A stretch of DNA of 64,000 nt from Ureibacillus chungkukjangi (GCF_003217295.1 NZ_QJTJ01000014.1:28439-92438); one strand, 5' to 3'; positions 1-9,569 are shown, counted from the stretch's first letter. Program-made: numbers and translations. Notes: generated from the sequence alone by a model not told the origin.

Positions 1-10
1 TGAACGACCA

Positions 11-1240
11 TTAAAATGCCCAATTCCCTTTTCGGAAAATTGGCTGTTCTGTTCCATCAGGTAGAATTCCATCGATGTCCATTTCACCACTACCAATCAT
101 GAAGTCGACATGTGTAATGGATACGTTGATGCCAAGTGCTTCTAATTGGCCTTCTTCTAGCTGTTGACCACCTTCGTAGCAGGTTGGATATGCTTCACCG
201 ATTGCTAAATGGTTAGATGCATTTTCATCAAAAAGTGTATTGTAATATAAAATGCCTGATTCTGAAATTGGCGATTTGTGTGGAACGAGGGCTACTTCTC
301 CTAAGAAGGATGATCCTACATCTTGTGTGATTAGCTCTTGTAACAAATCATTCCCTACTTCAGCTTTCGCTTCAACAATTTTTCCTTTTTCAAAAGTTAA
401 AGAGAAATTATCGATAATATTCCCTTGATATGCTAAAGGCTTTGTACTGCTTACAACACCATTCACCCCGTATTTTGCAGGCAATGTAAATACTTCTTCT
501 GTTGGCATATTGGCAATAAAAGTTGTACCTTCTGGCGTTTTACTGCTTCCCGAAATCCATAAGTGTTTTTCAGGAAGCTCGATTGTTAAGTCAGTACCTG
601 GAGCCTTATAATGCAGTTTTGAAATTTTCATATTGTTAAGTAGGGCTGCACGATCTTGCAATGTATCAATGTGTTTTAGCCAATTTTCAACTGCATTCCC
701 TTCACCAATACGAACCGTTTTGAAAATCGCTTCCCATAAAGCTTCCATTTGCTCTGATTCAGGTAGTTCTGGGAATACCTTTGCAGCCCATTTTTTAGAA
801 GGAACAGCAATGATAGACCAAGCAATTTCATCGTTCATAATCGCTTTACGGTAGCGAACTAATGCAGTACCTGAGGCTTTTTCCTGGGCAGAGATACGTG
901 AAGATGGAATCCCAGCAAGTAGGTCAGGATCTTCTGCATCAATCCATAATAACGCACCTTTGCGTTCGATTAGTTCTTGTCTTTGGGCAACAGTCCATTT
1001 CGGAAACTTACTAAATTCCTCTTCTGCACCAAGCTCATAAAAAGAACGTGTAATTTCTGGATCAGTTAAGTTCACCTGCACTCTACCTGCCCCAGCCTCA
1101 TACGCTTTTTTCACTACGATACGAGTATACTCAAGTGTATCTGTAGACGTATTGATTAATAAATATTGGCCCTTTTGAATATTAACGCCAACCTTAACAG
1201 CTAGTTCCGCGTACTGCTCTAATTTCTCCTCAAAAGTCAT
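11..1240 (-). CDS. M29-family aminopeptidase (AmpS/PepS type)
   Basis: Cytosolic metallo-aminopeptidase that would trim N-terminal residues from peptides. The 409-aa length is normal for family M29. All expected metal and catalytic residues are visible: E249 in PTEEVF, E315 in GEVALV, H344 in NHLAIG, Y351, and H377/D379 in THVDFMIGS. The start follows AGAGGG and lies 1 nt past the stop of the upstream helicase gene, so the two are probably co-transcribed and translationally coupled. A second M29 gene lies at 51363-52604; the two share the same motifs and layout, so they are paralogues. The family assignment is firm; the peptide preference cannot be read from sequence. Confidence 0.93.
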   Translation of the reverse strand: MTFEEKLEQYAELAVKVGVNIQKGQYLLINTSTDTLEYTRIVVKKAYEAGAGRVQVNLTDPEITRSFYELGAEEEFSKFPKWTVAQRQELIERKGALLWIDAEDPDLLAGIPSSRISAQEKASGTALVRYRKAIMNDEIAWSIIAVPSKKWAAKVFPELPESEQMEALWEAIFKTVRIGEGNAVENWLKHIDTLQDRAALLNNMKISKLHYKAPGTDLTIELPEKHLWISGSSKTPEGTTFIANMPTEEVFTLPAKYGVNGVVSSTKPLAYQGNIIDNFSLTFEKGKIVEAKAEVGNDLLQELITQDVGSSFLGEVALVPHKSPISESGILYYNTLFDENASNHLAIGEAYPTCYEGGQQLEEGQLEALGINVSITHVDFMIGSGEMDIDGILPDGTEQPIFRKGNWAF

Positions 1241-1241
1241 C

Positions 1242-2390
1242 CTAGTTCCCTCTCTTTTGTGTAACCGTTTTTGAGTTACCTTCCACTATACTACCTTTGT
1301 GCCAAACCTTTTGAACTGCTTTTACTTTCATGTCGCGTGTTAGCTTTTTATAATCTTTTTCATCTCTAAATGAAAGTAAAGTAAGTACCTCACCATCTGC
1401 ACCAGCACGTCCAGTTCTACCTGAACGGTGTGTATATTGTTCAATCGTACGTGGTACATCCACATGAATTACATGTGTCAGCCCTTCGATATCTAATCCG
1501 CGAGCGGCGATATCAGTGGCAATTAAAATACGAGCGTCACCTTTTCTGAAAGCATCTAACGCCTTTTTACGCTCTTCCTTTTTCATATCGGAATGCAGTG
1601 TTACAACCTTTGCATCACGGTATTTTAATTTCGTCTCTTTCATCAGAACCTGGTCGATGTTATTGACGAATGCTAATCCACGTAAGCCTTCAATATTCGC
1701 AACTCGACGCAGCATATCTGTTTTATCACGTTCATCAACCTTGATAAATGAATGCTCTACCGTTCCTACTTGCACCATGTCTTCTGGCTTAATCTCGATA
1801 AGGATTGGCTCGAACATCAAACGGCTTGCTACAAGTTTGATTTCTTCTGTTATTGTTGCAGAAACAACTACGACTTGTCTTCCAAACGCAGCATCTTCAA
1901 TAAACGATTTAACAGTTACTCGGTATTCACGACTTAATAATTGGTCACACTCATCTAGAACAACGATTTGAACTTCTTTAAGCTTAAATTTGTTCGCTCT
2001 TGCTAGTTCGTTTAAACGTCCAGGAGTTCCAACTACGATTGTAGGTTTTTTCTTTAGTTTTTCAATTTGACGAGCAGAGTTAGCTCCACCGATTAGTTGC
2101 TGCACTGTGATGTCTGTACCAGCAGTCCATTCACGAATAACCTCAACAATTTGCATTGCAAGCTCTTGTGAAGGAGCTACAATTAGAGCCTGCGTTTGTT
2201 TTTTACTACCATCTACTTTATTTAATATTGGTAGTACATATGCCAATGTTTTACCTGATCCAGTTGGAGATTCAGCTACGATGTCTTTACCTTCGAGCAT
2301 CGCCGGAATCATTTCGTCCTGAACCTTCATTGTTGTTTCATATTTCCATTTGTTTTGTAATGTTTCGTTTAATAAATTGATTACGGACAT
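1242..2390 (-). CDS. DEAD-box ATP-dependent RNA helicase (YfmL-like)
   Basis: RNA helicase expected to act in ribosome assembly or RNA remodelling. It has the two RecA-like domains with motif I SPTGSGKT (about 41-48), motif II written DECD (146-149) rather than DEAD, motif III SAT (177-179) and motif VI HRSGRTGRAG (321-330). At 382 aa it is a minimal helicase without the long C-terminal RNA-binding extension of CshA or DbpA/YxiN, which fits the YfmL class of Bacillus. It is the first gene of a two-gene unit with the M29 peptidase. Its upstream region runs into the 52-bp repeat array, so the promoter must lie in about 2391-2520 or inside the array. The YfmL label is from recall and moderate; the helicase call is firm. 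Confidence 0.9.
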   Translation of the reverse strand: MSVINLLNETLQNKWKYETTMKVQDEMIPAMLEGKDIVAESPTGSGKTLAYVLPILNKVDGSKKQTQALIVAPSQELAMQIVEVIREWTAGTDITVQQLIGGANSARQIEKLKKKPTIVVGTPGRLNELARANKFKLKEVQIVVLDECDQLLSREYRVTVKSFIEDAAFGRQVVVVSATITEEIKLVASRLMFEPILIEIKPEDMVQVGTVEHSFIKVDERDKTDMLRRVANIEGLRGLAFVNNIDQVLMKETKLKYRDAKVVTLHSDMKKEERKKALDAFRKGDARILIATDIAARGLDIEGLTHVIHVDVPRTIEQYTHRSGRTGRAGADGEVLTLLSFRDEKDYKKLTRDMKVKAVQKVWHKGSIVEGNSKTVTQKRGN

Positions 2391-2521
2391 GATTATTTTA
2401 CCTACCTTTAGTTACTTGCGTATAGTGTACCATAGATTGAATACTTTACTCGATTTTGACACGATTTTTCTATGCTGTGTGATGGATTTTGAATGGTTTA
2501 CGACGTTATGGTGTAGATTTA

Positions 2522-3248
2522 TGCTTGGAACGGCTGAATATGGATGGCTTTGCTACATTATGGAACGGTTTTTCACTCGGATCGTCGTAATCCGGCTCGC
2601 TTTGCTACCTTGCGAACCGGTTTTCACTCGGATCGTCGCAATCCTGTTCGCTTTGCTACCTTTGCAAACCGGTTTCCACTCGGATCGTCGCAATCCGGCT
2701 CGCTTTGCTACCTTTGCGGAGCGCTTTCCACTTGGATCGTCGCAATCCTGTTCGCTTTGCTACCTTTGCAAACCGGTTTCCACTCGGATCGTCGCAATCC
2801 GCTTCTCTTTGCTACCTTTGCGAACCGGTTTCCACTCACAACGTCGCAATCCTGTTCGCTTTGCTACTTTATCGAACCGATTTTCACTAGGATTGTCGTA
2901 ATCCGCTTCTCTTTGCTACCTTTCAAACCAGGTCTCCACTCACAACGTCGCAACCCGGTTCTCTTTGCTACCTTTCTAACCCGGCCTCCACTCACAACGT
3001 CGTAATCCGCTTCTCTTTGCTACCTTTCAAACCAGGTCTCCACTCACAACGTCGCAATCTAGTTCACTTTGCTACCTTTCTAACCCGGTCTCCACTCACA
3101 ACGTCGCAACCCGCTTCTCTTTGCTACCTTTCTAACCCCATCTCCACTCACAACGTCTCAATCCGCCTTTTTTTACTACCTTACCGACTCCATCTCAACC
3201 TGCAACGTCGCAATCCGCCACGCGGCTCTACCTTCATCCAACTTATCA
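2522..3248. repeat. 52-bp tandem repeat array, about 13-14 units
   Basis: Units begin with a CACTC-like block at 2574, 2625, 2677, 2729, 2781, 2833, 2885, 2937, 2989, 3041, 3093, 3145 and 3197 (degenerate); one further decayed unit precedes 2574. The step is 52 bp except the first (51). The best conserved parts are GTCGCAATCC and CTTTGCTACCTTT. Units 1-5 carry CTCGGATCGTCG and mostly the palindrome AACCGGTT; unit 6 and units 8-11 carry CTCACAACGTCG. Units 2 and 4 differ by one base and units 7 and 9 are near identical, so a 104-bp higher-order period is visible. Because 52 is 1 modulo 3 and the unit lacks stops on the plus strand, all three frames stay open with the same peptide; this is not taken as coding. 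Confidence 0.9.
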
Positions 3249-3302
3249 TCGCCAATTCTCATAGTGAATGACTTCAGTTACTTTGAAAGCTCTTTCCTAC
3301 CG

Positions 3303-3331
3303 AAAAAAAACCTGCCTAAAGAAAGGCAGGC
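3303..3331 (-). terminator. Rho-independent terminator of aslA-racD
   Basis: Read on the minus strand, GCCTGCC and GGCAGG arms flank a short loop and are followed by eight T. It begins immediately after the racD stop codon. Confidence 0.85.
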
Positions 3332-4042
3332 TTAGATTTTCACTGGTGTTATTAGTTCATAGCCGCATGCAAGGATTGCACTTTCAGCTAAAACCATTAG
3401 CGAATCTATATATCGGTTATCTAATTTCAAGTCTTTATTTACAATTGAAAGCTCTGTACAGCCCAAGATAATTTTGTCGCAATCTAATTGCAACATGGCT
3501 TGTTCAATCACGTGCCATTGATGCTCAGAAACTTCTTTTCCAGCCTTTACATAATCATATATAACAGACATTACTTGATGCTGAATGACCATATCTGGAA
3601 CAACAGGTTCGATATCTTGCTCGATTAGCGCTTGTTGATACACACCAGAAGCAAGAGTTCCATCTGTCGCTAGAACGCCAACTCGTTTTGCTCCAGTAGA
3701 AGCAGCTCTTTTGGCAGTTTCACGAATCATATGAAGCACGGGAACTGGAGAAGCTGATTGTAAATCCTCATAAAAGGTATGGGCAGTATTGCAGGGAATA
3801 CAAATCAAGTCCGCGCCGGCATCTGCCAATTTTACTGCATCCTTTACTAAATAAGGTACTGGATTTTCCTTAGTTTGGTCTAGGATATAAGCTGTACGAT
3901 CTGGAATCGAAGTATCATTATCTATGATTGTATGGACATGTTCCTGATCTTTGGTGGCACTCGTTCGGCGGACAATCATCTCGCCGATAAACATTGTCGC
4001 TAACGGACCGACACCACCGATAATACCTAATGTTTTTCTCAT
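3332..4042 (-). CDS. racD: Aspartate/glutamate racemase family protein, probably aspartate racemase
   Basis: Cofactor-independent two-cysteine racemase interconverting L- and D-amino acids, most likely aspartate. The 236-aa protein has an N-terminal IIGGVGPLAT motif and the two catalytic cysteines, C84 in PCNTAH and C195 in LGCTEL. Its start overlaps the end of the ATP-grasp gene aslA by 4 nt (ATGA), which points to coupled translation and a shared pathway. An aspartate racemase next to a D-aspartate ligase is the known arrangement for making the D-Asp residue of L-Lys-D-Asp cell-wall bridges (established for Enterococcus faecium and lactococci). Substrate choice is inferred from this neighbour; glutamate racemase activity is less likely. 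Confidence 0.85.
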   Translation of the reverse strand: MRKTLGIIGGVGPLATMFIGEMIVRRTSATKDQEHVHTIIDNDTSIPDRTAYILDQTKENPVPYLVKDAVKLADAGADLICIPCNTAHTFYEDLQSASPVPVLHMIRETAKRAASTGAKRVGVLATDGTLASGVYQQALIEQDIEPVVPDMVIQHQVMSVIYDYVKAGKEVSEHQWHVIEQAMLQLDCDKIILGCTELSIVNKDLKLDNRYIDSLMVLAESAILACGYELITPVKI

Positions 4043-5259
4043 TCTTCCAAACCTTTTTTATTAAAATATTTTTTATATTTACGATAGTAATTTAAATTAT
4101 TTAGAGTTATTTTAACCCAACGCTTCGGATTCATGTCCTCATTATAGAATAATGAGTTTGTCCATTTTCCTTGACGGATTAAGCTTTTTGCTTCGATTTT
4201 CATTTTTCCATTTGAAGCATATTTAAATAAAACGCCTTTTGGAATAATCATCCACAGATGCTTATTATCTGCATAAGTTAATTCTTGTTTAATGTTCAAC
4301 ATACGATCATCTGCTACGTATTTCATTAAGTTATAGCCAGCTGCAGTTACAAAATAGCTAGAACGACCGTTGCGAAGATTGATTTCGAATAGCTTGTACT
4401 CTCCATCACGCGCATCGTATTTCATATCGAAGTTGGCAAAGCCAGTGTAGCCGATATCCTCCAAGAAGTGACGCACTTTATCCATCAGCTTTTCATCATA
4501 AGTTGTAATGATTGCCGCGTAGCTACCAATACCATCAGGTGAATGCTCTTCAAGGATTGGATTTCCTAGACACATTAACTTCACTTTACCGTCTTGGCCA
4601 ACATAGGCATTTAGAACACGCATATAGGAATCGTCACCCGGGATAAATTCCTGAACAATCATCGTATCCTGATAACTAGATGCGTAAATCGCTTTTAAAA
4701 TAGCTGTTTTTTCAGCTTCATCATTGGCTACAAACACTTTCTTTTTACCTGGGAAGCTACAAGCCCAATAAGCAACTGAGTTTGATGCCTTTAAGATGAT
4801 TGGATATTCAAATGGCGGTGTGAAATCGTGGTAGTTTTCAGCAGTCACTGTTGTTGTCCCAGGATATTTGAAGTCATACTTCTCACACATTTTATAGAAG
4901 TTTTCCTTTAATAGAATTTGATCCATTAAAGTTTCGTCAATATAAGGCACTGTGAAGTACTTTTCAAGTTCTGGTTTATTTTTAATAATTAGCTTTGCAT
5001 AGTCATCCCCACAAGCTAATAGTAATAATTTTTTATCTGGATATTGTTTTGCGATTTTTTCTAGTGCAGGTACGAAAACCTCCTGCTCGTTCAAATTTGC
5101 TATTGCTTGGAAATTTAAAATACGGCTATCTTGAGTGGCTGTTAAATGTGAGCGACCAAGTACAAGTGGTTTTAAGCCATAAGCTTCGTAAAATGCACGA
5201 GCCATGCCGTACGCGTTCATATCAGAGCCTAATAATATCGGTAAAAATGGTTGTTCCAT
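4039..5259 (-). CDS. aslA: ATP-grasp D-aspartate ligase
   Basis: Predicted to activate the beta-carboxylate of D-aspartate with ATP and join it to the side-chain amine of L-lysine in peptidoglycan precursors. The 406-aa protein begins with PILLGSDMNAYGMARAF, which closely resembles the start of enterococcal Aslfm as I recall it. ATP-grasp features are K157 in ILKAS, Q203-E204, D278 in NFDMKY, and the metal ligands E292 and N294 in FEINLRNG. It is the first gene of an operon with racD, with a terminator right after racD. Automatic annotation often calls this family carbamoylphosphate synthase-like or carboxylate-amine ligase. The ligase family is certain; D-Asp specificity is a strong inference from the racemase partner. 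Confidence 0.82.
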   Translation of the reverse strand: MEQPFLPILLGSDMNAYGMARAFYEAYGLKPLVLGRSHLTATQDSRILNFQAIANLNEQEVFVPALEKIAKQYPDKKLLLLACGDDYAKLIIKNKPELEKYFTVPYIDETLMDQILLKENFYKMCEKYDFKYPGTTTVTAENYHDFTPPFEYPIILKASNSVAYWACSFPGKKKVFVANDEAEKTAILKAIYASSYQDTMIVQEFIPGDDSYMRVLNAYVGQDGKVKLMCLGNPILEEHSPDGIGSYAAIITTYDEKLMDKVRHFLEDIGYTGFANFDMKYDARDGEYKLFEINLRNGRSSYFVTAAGYNLMKYVADDRMLNIKQELTYADNKHLWMIIPKGVLFKYASNGKMKIEAKSLIRQGKWTNSLFYNEDMNPKRWVKITLNNLNYYRKYKKYFNKKGLEE

Positions 5260-5602
5260 TATCTTTCATCTCACTTTAATTGTTATAGTATTTAAGAGAT
5301 TCTATGTACACAAATTATAATCGTACATTCAAATTAAGCTTGAAAAATTATGTTAATTTTATCAGTCTAAATGTTAGTTTAACACATTTTTCTAATATGT
5401 TAATATGCATCCTTACCTAAAAATCTCTTCTTAATATTCCTGTAAAATATGAAAAAAAGAATCCTAAATTGAACAATTTGATAATTTTCTGCACTTCTTA
5501 GATATTGGGCATTGTCGTAAAACACTTCTTTAAAAATAATGTCCTCTATATTTTACCCAATTCGCTAGCTTTTCAACTTGAATTTATATAAGTTTATACG
5601 TT
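5260..5602. other. Intergenic region, AT-rich, no gene seen
   Basis: About 340 bp between the thiolase terminator and aslA. It is very AT-rich and must hold the aslA-racD promoter. I see no convincing ORF with a ribosome site, no riboswitch fold and no long inverted repeat. Confidence 0.5.
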
Positions 5603-5643
5603 AAAAAAGACTTAAAAGTTCCATTTACGGAAGCTTCTAAGTC
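5603..5643 (-). terminator. Terminator of the fatty-acid oxidation operon
   Basis: On the minus strand GACTTAGAAGCTTCC pairs with GGAACTTTTAAGTC (one bulged base and minor mismatches) around a 6-nt loop and is followed by six T. It sits 15 nt past the thiolase stop. Confidence 0.8.
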
Positions 5644-5657
5644 TATTAATCACTTTA

Positions 5658-6839
5658 TTATACTGATTCGATTACTAGTGCAATACCTTGACCTCCGCCG
5701 ATGCAAAGGCTTGCTACTGCGTATTTTCCCCCACGACGCTTTAATTCGTAGCTGCTTGCTAATGCGATTCGTGTACCACTTGCACCAACAGGATGTCCTA
5801 ATGCAATCGCTCCACCGTTTACGTTTGTTATTTCTCGGTTTAGACCCAGCTCCTTTTCAACAGCTAGGTACTGTGCAGCGAATGCTTCGTTTACCTCAAC
5901 TAAATCCATATCATCAATTGTTAGATCTGCTTTTTGTAATGCTTGCTTTATGGCAGGCACCGGCCCTATTCCCATTATTGTAGGGTCTACTCCAGCTACT
6001 CCCCATGAAACGATTCTAGCAATTGGTTTCAGATTATTTTCCTGCACGAATTTTTCGCTTGCGATTACTGCTGAAGCAGCCCCATCATTAATCCCTGAAG
6101 CATTTCCAGCAGTTACAGAGCCATCCTTTTTAAAGGCTGGTCGTAATTTGGCTAAGCCTTCAACATTACTAGTTTCTTTTATATGCTCATCCACTTCAAT
6201 TGTGATTTCACCTTTTCGTGTTTTAACTGAAACAGGGACAATTTCTTCTTTAAAGTATCCAGCTTCTTGAGCTTGAGCTGCTCTATGATGGGATTGTACA
6301 GCAAATTCATCCTGTTCTTGACGAGAGATATCATAAACTTCCGCTAATTTTTCTGCTGTCATCCCCATACCAGATCCAGTATATTGATCAGTTAAAGTAG
6401 CCTGCAGCATATCAATGAATTGCAGATTTCCCATTTTAGCTCCATTAAAACGTTGATCAAAATTCGAGTATGGCGATTGAGACATATTTTCAGCCCCACC
6501 TGCTAGCACGACATCTGCTTCTCCAAGTAAAATCTGCTGTGCTGCTGTTACGATAGATTGCATACCAGAGCCACATAGTCGATTTAAAGTTAAAGCAGGG
6601 ACTTCCTTTGGTACACCTGCCTTTAACCCGATATGACGTGCTAAATAAGCTGCATTTACATTACTTGCAATTACACCCCCATAAACTACATGATCCACTT
6701 GCTCTGGCGCTACATTCGCTCTCTTTAATGCTTCAATCGCTGTTTGTGTGCCAAGCTCCACTGCATCCACTGCTGCAAATGAACCGCCGAATGCTGTAAA
6801 AGCAGTTCGTGCCCCATCTACTATATATACATTCTCCAC
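5658..6839 (-). CDS. Acetyl-CoA acyltransferase (thiolase)
   Basis: Thiolase II-type enzyme that cleaves 3-ketoacyl-CoA or condenses acetyl-CoA. The 393-aa length is standard. The catalytic triad is complete: nucleophilic C89 in LNRLCGSG, H349 in ALGHPVGASG and C379 in LCIGGGQG, matching the positions known from Zoogloea thiolase. Translation starts at GTG, 7 nt after AAGGGGG. It is the last gene of an operon with an acyl-CoA dehydrogenase and an acyl-CoA ligase, which suggests a degradative role in beta-oxidation rather than polyester or isoprenoid synthesis. No hydroxyacyl-CoA dehydrogenase or enoyl-CoA hydratase lies beside it, so those steps must be encoded elsewhere. Confidence 0.93.
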   Translation of the reverse strand: MENVYIVDGARTAFTAFGGSFAAVDAVELGTQTAIEALKRANVAPEQVDHVVYGGVIASNVNAAYLARHIGLKAGVPKEVPALTLNRLCGSGMQSIVTAAQQILLGEADVVLAGGAENMSQSPYSNFDQRFNGAKMGNLQFIDMLQATLTDQYTGSGMGMTAEKLAEVYDISRQEQDEFAVQSHHRAAQAQEAGYFKEEIVPVSVKTRKGEITIEVDEHIKETSNVEGLAKLRPAFKKDGSVTAGNASGINDGAASAVIASEKFVQENNLKPIARIVSWGVAGVDPTIMGIGPVPAIKQALQKADLTIDDMDLVEVNEAFAAQYLAVEKELGLNREITNVNGGAIALGHPVGASGTRIALASSYELKRRGGKYAVASLCIGGGQGIALVIESV

Positions 6840-6856
6840 TTCTTATCCCCCTTAAA

Positions 6857-8353
6857 TTATTGCGCCGTCTCACTTACCTGAGGTCGAAGTGTATGCTTTA
6901 ACACCTTACCAGAGGCATTACGCGGCAATTCCTTCAAAAACTCTACTTCCATAGGAATCTTATATTTTGCTAATTGTGTTCCGCAATATGTTAGAACCTC
7001 TTCTTCTGTTAGCGCTTGATTTTCTTTAGCCACTACAAAGGCTTTCGGGACTTCTCCATATACCTCGTGAGGAATCCCAACAACTGCTGCCTCTAATACT
7101 TGCGGTATTTGATATAACACTTCCTCAACCTCTATCGGATAAATATTCTCGCCGCCTCGAATGATCATATCCTTCTTTCGATCAACGATATATAAAAAGC
7201 CTTCATCATCGAATTTTCCTAAGTCGCCTGAGTACAACCAACCATTTTGAATCGTCCTCGAAGTTTCTTCAGGATTACGTAGATATCCCTTCATTACTTG
7301 TGGTCCCTTTACACAAATTTCTCCTACTTCACCTAGAGGTACTTCCTCTCCTGAAGCATCTACTAATTTGATTTCCGTACGTGGCAAAGGTCTTCCAACT
7401 GATCCGATTTTCTTTAAAGCGTCCTGATCTGTTAAAGAGGATGCAGCAGGTGAATTCTCTGTCTGCCCGTAGCAATTTTGAACCTTTACCTTTGGGAATG
7501 TATCTTTTAAGCGCTTTACTAATTCATATGGCATTGGCGCTGCACCATAAACAAACATTCTTAAATGCTCAAAGTTATAGCTCTTAATCTCAGGTTTATT
7601 TAATAGAAGCGTATACATGGCAGGCACTCCAAAGAATATAGTAGCCCTTGTCTGAACGATATTTTTCAAGGTACGATCAGGCGAAAAAGCTTCTTCAATA
7701 ACAATTGCCCCACCTTGGTACATGGTTGGTACCGCAAATACATGACTTCCCGCACAATGGAACAGCGGCGTACAAATATACATACGATCATTATTTGTCA
7801 TTTTCATTGATTCAGACCAAATTTCTGCTGTCTCATATACATTTCTATGGGATAACTGCACCCCTTTTGGTTTTCCTGTTGTACCAGATGTATACATAAC
7901 TACCGCTGTATCATTTGGTTCTAATGACAACGGCTTGAATTCAGCTGTATCCTGATTAAGGATGTCACGAATTTTTGCTACATTGATTTTTTCTATGAAG
8001 CTGTGAGTAGAATCGGCTATTGTTTGTTCAATTTTTTCATCAAAGAATAATAGCTTAGCTTCAGAATGGGAGAAAATATACTCTACTTCTGGTGAAGCAA
8101 GCTTTGTGTTTACTGGCATTATCGTAAGTCCCGCCAATTGTACGCCATAGTAAACAGCCATAAATAAATCAGAGTTCAGCATAAATTGAGCAACAATATC
8201 CCCTTTTTGATAGCCCTGTTGCTGTAAGTACGCTGCAATTTTTTGTGCATTATTATAAAGCTCACGATATGACCACTCATTGTCCTCAAAAGCGATTGCT
8301 AGTGCGTCTGGTGTTCTCGTTGCATGCTGCTTTAAAACATTTAATATAAACAT
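6857..8353 (-). CDS. Long/medium-chain acyl-CoA synthetase (AMP-forming)
   Basis: ANL-superfamily ligase that activates a fatty acid to acyl-AMP and then acyl-CoA. The P-loop YTSGTTGKPKGV, the adenylate-binding YGQTE, the hinge region VDRKKDMIIRGGENIYP and the C-terminal catalytic lysine in GKVLKHTLR are all present. Two ATG codons lie at the 5' end. The first is almost fused to the AAGGGGG ribosome site, whereas the second (ending at 8353) is spaced 6 nt, so I choose the second and a 498-aa product. It lies 17 nt upstream of the thiolase and 67 nt downstream of the acyl-CoA dehydrogenase. Chain-length preference cannot be told from sequence. Confidence 0.92.
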   Translation of the reverse strand: MFILNVLKQHATRTPDALAIAFEDNEWSYRELYNNAQKIAAYLQQQGYQKGDIVAQFMLNSDLFMAVYYGVQLAGLTIMPVNTKLASPEVEYIFSHSEAKLLFFDEKIEQTIADSTHSFIEKINVAKIRDILNQDTAEFKPLSLEPNDTAVVMYTSGTTGKPKGVQLSHRNVYETAEIWSESMKMTNNDRMYICTPLFHCAGSHVFAVPTMYQGGAIVIEEAFSPDRTLKNIVQTRATIFFGVPAMYTLLLNKPEIKSYNFEHLRMFVYGAAPMPYELVKRLKDTFPKVKVQNCYGQTENSPAASSLTDQDALKKIGSVGRPLPRTEIKLVDASGEEVPLGEVGEICVKGPQVMKGYLRNPEETSRTIQNGWLYSGDLGKFDDEGFLYIVDRKKDMIIRGGENIYPIEVEEVLYQIPQVLEAAVVGIPHEVYGEVPKAFVVAKENQALTEEEVLTYCGTQLAKYKIPMEVEFLKELPRNASGKVLKHTLRPQVSETAQ

Positions 8354-8420
8354 ACACATCCCCCTTATTTATGGTGTTATAATCTAATCCCCTTGAAAAA
8401 CTACTTAATTAAAACTCCAT

Positions 8421-9569
8421 TTATTTTAAAATCTCTTTTGCAATAATCCCCTTCATGATTTCTGTTGTTCCTGCGTAAATTGCCGCAACAGGAATATCCC
8501 TGAATCGTCTAGCAATCTCATACTCTTCCATATAGCCATAGCCTCCATGAAGCTGAAGACAGTCTGTAGCTACACGCTTAGCCATTTCGCTAATCCACCA
8601 CTTAGCCATCGATACTTCTTTGACAATTTTTTCACCAGCAATATGTTTTGCAACAAGATTATTAATATAATTTCGACCAATATCTATTTCAGTAGCCATC
8701 TCTGCTAATTTAAATTGAGTATTTTGAAAGTCTGCAATGGTATGGTTAAAAGCTTTTCTAGTTTTGACATACTCTTTTGTAATTCGGAACATTTCTTCTG
8801 CTTCTATCTGTACCTCGATTGCAACCAGTAGCCTTTCCTGCTGCAGCTTCTCCATTAAATAGTAAAAGCCTCTACCTTCCTCACCAAGTAGATTTGCTGC
8901 AGGCACTTTCGCATCTTCAAAAATCAGTTCACCTGTATCAGAGGAATGCATCCCAATTTTGTTTAGTTTCTTCCCTCTTTTAAAACCAGGAGTCCCACTT
9001 TCCACTACAATTAAACTGATTCCGCGATGAGCTGGTTTTGCATTTGGGTCTGTTTTACAAACTACTACAACATAATCTGCATTGATGCCATTCGTAATAA
9101 AGGTTTTCTCACCGTTCAGAATATAATAATCGCCCTCTTTACGAGCAGTTGTCCGAATACCTGCTAAATCAGACCCAGCGCCAGGCTCAGTCATAGCTAT
9201 TGCAGAAATATACTCGCCACTTACACTTTTAGGTAGCCACTTTTGTTTTTGCTCTTCTGTTCCATACTCTTCGATATATGGTACAACGATATCTGAATGC
9301 AGCACGATTCCACTCGCCGGTCCAGCACCAACACGTTCTAGCTCTTCTCCTAGAATCATAGAGTAACCAAAATCGAGACCTAAACCACCATAGGATTCAC
9401 TAACCATTGGACATAGGAAGCCGTTTCCCCCTAACTTCCTCCAAAAATCCCTAGGCACTTCTTTATGTAACTCCCATTCGTCAAAGAAAGGATACGCATC
9501 CTTTTCTAGCATTTTCCGTAAAGCAACTCGAAACATTTCATGCTCATCTGTAAAGATATCCCCTAACAT
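8421..9569 (-). CDS. Acyl-CoA dehydrogenase
   Basis: FAD-dependent enzyme making trans-2-enoyl-CoA and passing electrons to ETF. The 382-aa protein has the flavin/substrate signature AMTEPGAGSDLAGI, the C-terminal LQLHGGYGYMEEYEIAR signature and the catalytic base E370 in YAGTTEIMKG. The start follows GGAGG spaced by 7 nt. It is the first gene of the three-gene oxidation operon, with the promoter expected in 9570-9827. No clear FadR-type box (TGAATGA-TCATTCA) was seen upstream, so regulation may differ from that of the Bacillus subtilis fad genes. Confidence 0.93.
   Translation of the reverse strand: MLGDIFTDEHEMFRVALRKMLEKDAYPFFDEWELHKEVPRDFWRKLGGNGFLCPMVSESYGGLGLDFGYSMILGEELERVGAGPASGIVLHSDIVVPYIEEYGTEEQKQKWLPKSVSGEYISAIAMTEPGAGSDLAGIRTTARKEGDYYILNGEKTFITNGINADYVVVVCKTDPNAKPAHRGISLIVVESGTPGFKRGKKLNKIGMHSSDTGELIFEDAKVPAANLLGEEGRGFYYLMEKLQQERLLVAIEVQIEAEEMFRITKEYVKTRKAFNHTIADFQNTQFKLAEMATEIDIGRNYINNLVAKHIAGEKIVKEVSMAKWWISEMAKRVATDCLQLHGGYGYMEEYEIARRFRDIPVAAIYAGTTEIMKGIIAKEILK

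Noticed and set aside
2522..3248. CRISPR array
   Set aside because: Units are contiguous and all parts are repeated; there are no unique spacers and no cas genes nearby.
2350..3271. Open frames of 60-183 aa on the plus strand over the 52-bp array, with FHSDRRNP-type repeats
   Set aside because: The same peptide appears in all three frames because the unit is 52 bp and stop-free; no ribosome sites, so repeat DNA rather than genes.
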